Part shown: piece after piece, positions 60,145-64,000 of the stretch
Position numbering within the stretch: position 1 is the first letter of the stretch
Layout of the letters: each line of letters begins with the position of its first letter
Assembly (NCBI RefSeq): GCF_029168945.1
Contig: NC_083609.1
Location: forward strand, 23,061,501 to 23,125,500
Length of the DNA: 64,000 nucleotides
Direction: 5' to 3'
Source: Cannabis sativa
Lineage: Eukaryota; Streptophyta; Magnoliopsida; Rosales; Cannabaceae
The notes under the pieces: generated by a model
Database searches by the model: none
Seen by the model: only the letters and a program-made list of their open reading frames with translations
Told to the model about the DNA's origin: nothing
Made by a program: the position numbers and the translations under genes

Positions 60145-61942
60145 AACTAAACTCTAACGAGTATCCAATATAAATCAAAAAACTAGTCTACAAGGAAGAG
60201 TCAAAAGAGTCACTTGTGATTCGGGAATAATGAGCCAAAAAGAGCCGTTGTGAGCTAAAAAGTTACTTGTGATTGAGTCGTGCAAGATTGGTGAGCAAAA
60301 AATAGCCACTATCTTGAGGAAAGATGATAGAGAGTCCCACATTGATAATGTGTGAAAACTAAATACCATACATAAGATGCATGGAATACTCATCTCATTA
60401 TCAATAGATTTTGAGATAGAACCTCAAGTAACTACTAACTTATTCCTACTTCCTCAACCATACATTTCTGCATAATAACATTTTCTTTTTTTACAAACCA
60501 TAGTTAAACTTATATTAAATAATGATGATTGGTGAAAAAAAAAATTCGACATAAATGTGTATCAAACTACACATTATTACTAAGAAAAACATAAGCAATA
60601 GTAAATAAAATATAAAGCAACATTAATTCCAACGTCAAAATAATTATAAATCAAATTCAGTTTAACAAATTAGCTGTAGTTAAACTTATAAGGAAAACAT
60701 TGTGAAATCAGTGGATTTTATGATTGATTTTTGAGAATTTTTCAAGTATATACCAAAAAGGTAACTATATTACCAAAATACAATAGGCTGGCCCTTTAAA
60801 TATTTATACAGCCTACTGACTAAATATTACAATAATACCTCTTCTTCTAAGCCTTCAACTGCACGAAGCAAAAAACTCACCTATGCAAGCTTCGATCGAT
60901 CAAACCAGCAAGCCAACCGAAACAAAACCCAACCAGATAGAGAACCACCATTAATTCTGGCGACTTCACCTAAGAAGAAGACTGGAATCAATCCAAACAC
61001 GTGCTATTTTGTATTGATGAAAAAAGTGCAGAAAAACTGGTTCGAAACTAAAATTCAACCCTGAATTTCAGTTTAATTCGCAGAACTAATCCTCCTAATG
61101 TTAATTTTTCAGATTCATAAAATATAAATTTATCTGAAATAGATTTAGAGTTCCTGATCAATCCAAATTAAGTATAAACTAAAAAAAATGTATCAATACA
61201 GTAGCTAATATTTCTCCTGTTGCATTAAAGTTATTTTCTAGATTTCCAATGGTAGATTTATTCATATCAAATCGCGAATAACAAAAAAAAATCGAATTCA
61301 TCTAGAGCCACGTACATAGAAATATTGTTTTAGTTTTTAAGTTTCTGTAGTTTGCATTAACATTTTACTAACACTCTGAAACTAGACATATCAATGATTA
61401 TAAACTAATAATGATACAATAGTTTTTATGATATTTTTAGGTATTTCATATCGACAATCCAACACAAAGCTCTTTAAAAAAAATTATAACATACTTTGGT
61501 TGTTATAAAGTTGGTTTATAGAATTCTAACAGTTGTTTCTCCACATAATACTATTAAGGTACAATTGATTGTTGATCAGTGATAAAAAAAATATTTACAA
61601 ATTTTTTCATGACAATGTCCATTCATATTTGTTATTTCTAGTTGCATTTAAGTTGTATATTAGTTGAATAATAGTTGTGCTACTACAATATTATTATTTT
61701 AAAAAATTAGGGCTCAAATTTTCCAATACACGACTCGTACAGAGAAAACTTGATTGTGGTAAGTTTTGATTGTATTACATATGGGCATTATTAGTTGTTT
61801 TAAGGTTTAACATTATTTGCCTCACAACAAATATAATTGTTGCATTAAAAATTTATGACAGTTATTCCATAGTTGACTTACAATGCTTAAATTTTCAAAT
61901 TGTTAGGAAAAAGACAGAATTTTGTTTCTCATATTTTTCAAT
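60145..61942. other. Unassigned AT-rich region
   Basis: 60145-60430 may be a decayed Copia leader; it has a repeated 'cttgtgatt' and 'gagcc(a/g)aaaa' motif. From 60430 to 61942 I recognise no gene. 60840-61030 has a base composition like a plant leader (CT- and CA-rich), possibly the 5' region of the MULE fragment that follows. Confidence 0.35.
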
Positions 61943-62235
61943 GGACAATTTGATCAAGGAACGAATTATGTAAATTACGAAGTTACTGACCAATACATTT
62001 CAATAGATTGTAAATATGAAGAGCTAGTACATAAGCTAAAATAGGTGCTGGAATACAACCAAGAAAATACTCAACTACAATTGAAATACCAAGTGAAAGA
62101 AGGATACCAACCGTTGAGGATAAATGACGATCCAAGCCTATTCTTCTTCATACAACTAAAATTGAAAGAACCTTACTTCACAAGGTATCCATTGTGTGTG
62201 AACATGGTCTGCAACACAACAACAACCAACAACAC
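61943..62235 (+). pseudogene. MULE transposase N-terminal fragment
   Basis: The plus strand reads a Gly-Gln-Phe-Asp start, an INDDPSLFFFIQLKLKEP segment and a Pro-Leu-Cys-Val end, with one stop at 62042. This is the PB1-like N-terminal domain of plant MULE proteins, similar in role to the N-terminus of the pseudogene at 55790 but from a different subfamily. It is cut off by the LTR-like element at 62260. Confidence 0.55.
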
Positions 62236-62259
62236 CTCCTTCTTTGCAATGAGCAACTC

Positions 62260-64000
62260 TGTAACGCCTTGTCCAACAGGGACGCCACGTGTGTGCAATT
62301 TAATAAAATACTCTGATTTATATAATATGTAATTATACTGAAAAGTGTGGGTAATTAAATTTTGATAATTAAAATTCAACTTTTAAAACTTTTTAACAAA
62401 AGATAAGTGATATAGACTACGGGGTCCCCCTGTTTTTCAAAATATTTACAAACTGGTTTCAAAGTATTTTACAACATAAACTTTATATTTCCAAAATACA
62501 ATCAAAATAGAGCATCCTGTTTACTGGGCCGTGCCACTGTGGCTGGTATATACATTGCTGCTGCGACCACAAACTCATGGTTGCTCAACTTTTGCCTTCC
62601 CTTTACCTGCACCATAAAGCACCCGTGAGTCACGAAGACTCAGCAAGAAAAGTGACCATAACAATAACTGAAAGAAAATGATTATCAACTTAATCTCATG
62701 CCATCATGTTTACTCACTATATAATATAATAAGCATTCCTTTAAACATTACACATTCCTGGTACTTAATAAAGTACCCCTTTTACCACTCGTCACTTACG
62801 AGCTGAATATGTCACTATCGTTGCCCGATAAAGCAAACGACAAGTAAGAAACCTAATCGCGGTTTCAAGAGTAATTACTCATAACGGTAATAACCGTTTC
62901 CAACCCTAGGTCATAACCTAGGCTTAATAAATATTTAATCAAAATCTTGATAATAATCAAGGCCACTTCCATTCAACCATTAATCTTTAACCACATACGG
63001 TGCTTACCACTTTTCTTACCTTCGTTCAAAAGTCAAGAATACGGGCCGACCTGAGTGAAAAACAAGCTAGGCGATCCCGGTCCTATGTCACGACAATTAA
63101 AACTCAAATGAACACCTTAACTTGATGTTTTCCAAATTAAAACCCTAATTTAAAACCGATTAAACTTAGCCTTAACCAACTTTAAAATAACTCAAATAAC
63201 TCAAAAACATTCAAAGGCAGGTACTAGGTTCAACCCCGAGTCAAGACAGGCTTCGGAGAAAACCCGAGAAATTTTTCCCCTGCTGTAACCGGTCGACCGG
63301 TTCTGGTACACTAGAACCAACCGGTCGACCGGTTGCTGTCAGACCAGAGAAATTCTGGGTTTTCATCCCCAGCTCAAACCAAAACCATTACAGACCTAAA
63401 TTGCATTTCCAGAACAGTTCAATATACCAAGTACAACATATCCAACACATCATTTAATCACAATTCACTATTTAACTCAAAATCACAATCTCACATGAAA
63501 ATTTGCACTAAACATCACTTTCAATACCAATTCAATTAAACAACCCCCAACTTCACTCAAATTTCACTCAAACAAGTTCAATTTCAACCCTAAGAACCCA
63601 CCTTACACTCAGTTTATACCCCAGCTCAGAATTCATTGAAAACCTTCACCAAAAGCTAAACTAAACTCAAGAAAACCAATCAAGAGAAGAGTAGAAAAAT
63701 CATACCTTCACTTAGCTAGCTTCTAGGGCTTAGATTAGCTCAAGAGTGGATGAAAAAGGATGAGTTTCACTTGGTTCCCAGCTGCTCCTAGGGTTCGGCA
63801 GAAGGAGAAGAAGAAGAGAAGCTTGATTTTGTTTTTGAAATGGTTTTCTTGCCTTGGAAGGAAACTCTTTAAATAGGGTTTTCTTTCTTTTTTTTTAAAA
63901 AAAAATAATAATAGGCAACTAAAATAAAAAGAAAAGTCAAAACACCTTAAATTTACTAATCTACCCCTTTTTCCCCTAATTTTTTTTTAAAAGAAGCCCT
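62260..64000 (-). mobile_element. LTR-like repeat, partial, running off the window
   Basis: It begins TGTAACGCCTTGTCCAACAG, a plant LTR-like terminus, directly after the MULE fragment. On the minus strand a TATA-like CTATTTAAAG lies near 63868-63877, so the element reads leftward and 62260 is its 3' edge. It contains 'ctcataacggtaataaccgttt' type inverted repeats near 62877-62900 and a duplicated perfect 16-bp palindrome (63287-63334). No coding frame. The other end is outside the window, so LTR identity is an inference. Confidence 0.5.
63287..63334. repeat. Duplicated 16-bp perfect palindrome
   Basis: AACCGGTCGACCGGTT occurs at 63287-63302 and again at 63319-63334, 16 bases apart. Each copy is its own reverse complement and contains two ACCGGT sites around GTCGAC. 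Confidence 0.95.

Overview
This is a plant nuclear window, most likely from a eudicot. Two ordinary intron-bearing plant genes sit in very AT-rich DNA crowded with plant transposable elements: Copia LTR elements, a LINE, hAT, Mutator-like, Helitron and Harbinger/Tourist elements. I cannot name the species. There are no operons, CRISPR arrays, rRNA or tRNA genes. All calls come from reading the sequence; no database was searched.

Host genes. (1) 24116-26633 (+), four coding exons giving 447 aa: a DUF829/TMEM53-type alpha/beta-hydrolase-fold protein with an apparent Ser-Asp-His triad. Its leader region holds a 13-bp perfect hairpin directly after a two-codon upstream ORF. (2) 40088-33823 (-), five coding exons giving 366 aa: a plastid-type FAD synthetase (FMN adenylyltransferase, RIBF1/RIBF2 type) with intact splice sites. 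Its 4.3-kb second intron carries an old retroelement ORF remnant and a three-copy 26-bp repeat.

Left arm (1-16.4 kb). One Copia LTR family with LTRs of about 1.9 kb dominates. A partial copy (1-2828) is inserted in the gag start of an older, different Copia element (2829-4207). A complete copy (5511-15713, TSD GTTGG) keeps only a broken gag and RT traces, and is inserted in what looks like a solo LTR of another family. 17.1-22.8 kb is Helitron territory: one forward element with an RPA-like exon, and one reverse element that itself contains a second reverse Helitron. A Harbinger-type MITE (22829-23317) precedes host gene 1.

Middle (26.6-33.2 kb). Decayed Copia pieces, one with a hAT-type MITE inserted in its primer-binding site; a tandem array of about 180-bp units (31069-31960); and a short Helitron.

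Right arm (40.35-64 kb). A 5'-truncated LINE (-) lies between matching target duplications (TATGCTAATCTATTT at 40353 and 55022). It is split by a 6.05-kb hAT element with a perfect 8-bp TSD (itself carrying a Helitron), a 501-bp hAT-type MITE with a perfect 8-bp TSD, a 1.9-kb solo Copia LTR, and an unidentified insert of about 0.58 kb. Beyond it lie a MULE transposase pseudogene, a decayed Copia pol followed by LTR and PBS, a second MULE fragment, and the start of an LTR-like element that runs off the window. I found no convincing new biological system. The best leads are the datable insertion nest, the nearly intact hAT transposase, the Helitron cluster with its RPA-like exon, the hairpin-rich Copia leader and the leader of host gene 1.
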